This document shows, piece after piece, positions 6,976 to 7,390 of a stretch of DNA of 7,390 nt (the stretch's first letter is position 1; each line of letters starts with the position of its first letter). The stretch is from positions 1 to 7,390 of the forward strand of contig JAURIP010000072.1 in the NCBI GenBank assembly GCA_030832695.1, read 5' to 3'. The DNA is from Sediminibacterium sp. (GTDB lineage: Bacteria > Bacteroidota > Bacteroidia > Chitinophagales > Chitinophagaceae). Made by a program: the position numbers and the translations under genes. The notes under the pieces are model-generated. The model saw nothing but the letters and a program-made list of their open reading frames with translations, did no database searches and was not told the origin of the DNA.

Positions 6976-7016
6976 AAGATGGAGATAAAAAATCAGGAAT
7001 GGAGTATTAAAAATCA
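6976..7016. repeat. Imperfect near-tandem repeat between convergent genes
   Basis: AAGATGGAGATAAAAAATCA (6976-6995) is followed at once by GGAATGGAGTATTAAAAATCA (6996-7016, 21 nt). The two copies share ATGGAG and a TAAAAATCA-like end. The second copy includes the stop codon and last codons of the NIPSNAP gene. It may be a small local duplication or chance similarity in AT-rich sequence. The 64-nt gap between the serine hydrolase and the NIPSNAP gene holds no clear GC-rich terminator. Confidence 0.35.
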
Positions 7017-7390
7017 GCGTACGCTTTAGCCATCATTAAAATAGTTTCATTCCGATTAACGATTTTTAAGTATTCTTTTGCAGCTGATATTTTTTTCCAT
7101 GTTGGGTCCTTCTTAAATGCATCCCAATGTGCATTACGGTCATCCATATCATTGAAGCTGGTCATATAAATTAAATTAGGGGTCCTAGCGCCAACCAAGG
7201 CTTTTGAATAAAATACTGCATTAAAATTTAAGCGTTTGAATATTTCAATTTCCTGACCTTCATTAAACATATTAACTTTTCTTAAGTGCATTTCCTCAGT
7301 AGGACTTTCATAACTACGATACTCAAAAACGCGATTACTTGATTTTACTAAATCAGATGCTTTTTCAAATTGTGGTTGTAGTTTAAACGC
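7007..7390 (-). CDS. NIPSNAP-family protein, C-terminal part (5' end outside window)
   Basis: The - strand frame stays open from the stop at 7007-7009 to the window edge, giving 127 visible residues; the ATG at 7291 is internal because coding similarity continues upstream (VFEYRSYESPTEEMHLRKV). This is the C-terminal NIPSNAP domain, a dimeric alpha-beta barrel of the ferredoxin-like type. Landmarks are RSYESPTEE, MFNEGQEIEIFKRLNFNAVF, PNLIYMTSFNDMDDRNAHW and FKKDPTWKKIS. In Bacteroidota these proteins are usually about 250 residues with two such domains and a signal peptide; the first domain and any signal would lie outside. The biochemical role of bacterial NIPSNAP proteins is poorly defined, so no reaction is given. 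The gene is convergent with the serine hydrolase, 64 nt apart. Confidence 0.88.
   Translation of the reverse strand, partial: AFKLQPQFEKASDLVKSSNRVFEYRSYESPTEEMHLRKVNMFNEGQEIEIFKRLNFNAVFYSKALVGARTPNLIYMTSFNDMDDRNAHWDAFKKDPTWKKISAAKEYLKIVNRNETILMMAKAYADF

Noticed and set aside
7289..7291. ATG as start of the NIPSNAP gene (94-residue version)
   Set aside because: The - strand frame continues open to 7390 and encodes the conserved EYRSYESPTEE strand of the same domain, so the gene is truncated by the window rather than short.

Overview
The window reads as chromosome of a member of the Bacteroidota, most likely of the Chitinophagia or a neighbouring class. This is an inference from four things: AT-rich coding sequence, start codons without Shine-Dalgarno motifs, lipid- or Sec-exported proteins whose signal peptides end in A-Q or S-Q, and protein families whose exact wording is typical of that phylum. 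It holds six protein genes, two of them cut by the window edges. I see no RNA gene, CRISPR array, transposon or integrase.

Left part (1-2754, + strand): an apparent sulfur-metabolism cluster. It runs from the C-terminal ~418 residues of a metallo-beta-lactamase-fold hydrolase with two rhodanese domains (persulfide dioxygenase-like), across a 64-nt gap rich in inverted repeats, to a small exported DsrE-family protein with a single cysteine in its mature part. Six nucleotides later comes a membrane-anchored diheme cytochrome c of the thiosulfate dehydrogenase (TsdA) type. The likely theme is handling of sulfane sulfur or thiosulfate, with the hydrolase in the cytoplasm and the DsrE protein and cytochrome on the periplasmic side. 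A strong hairpin that can terminate transcription from both directions (2753-2784) closes this cluster.

Middle (2803-5286, - strand): an exported S9-family serine peptidase of the DPP IV/prolyl oligopeptidase type, convergent with the cytochrome gene. A 120-nt divergent intergenic region (5287-5406) separates it from an exported class C beta-lactamase-like serine hydrolase on the + strand (5407-6942).

Right end (7007-7390, - strand): the C-terminal half of a NIPSNAP-family protein, convergent with the serine hydrolase and continuing beyond the window.

The most notable point is the pairing of an exported one-cysteine DsrE protein with a TsdA-like cytochrome whose five cysteines are all explained by two haem sites and one probable axial ligand. 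This arrangement resembles a carrier plus thiosulfate-conjugating cytochrome, by analogy to SoxY and SoxXA. That functional link is a hypothesis. The other genes look like ordinary exported hydrolases of this phylum.
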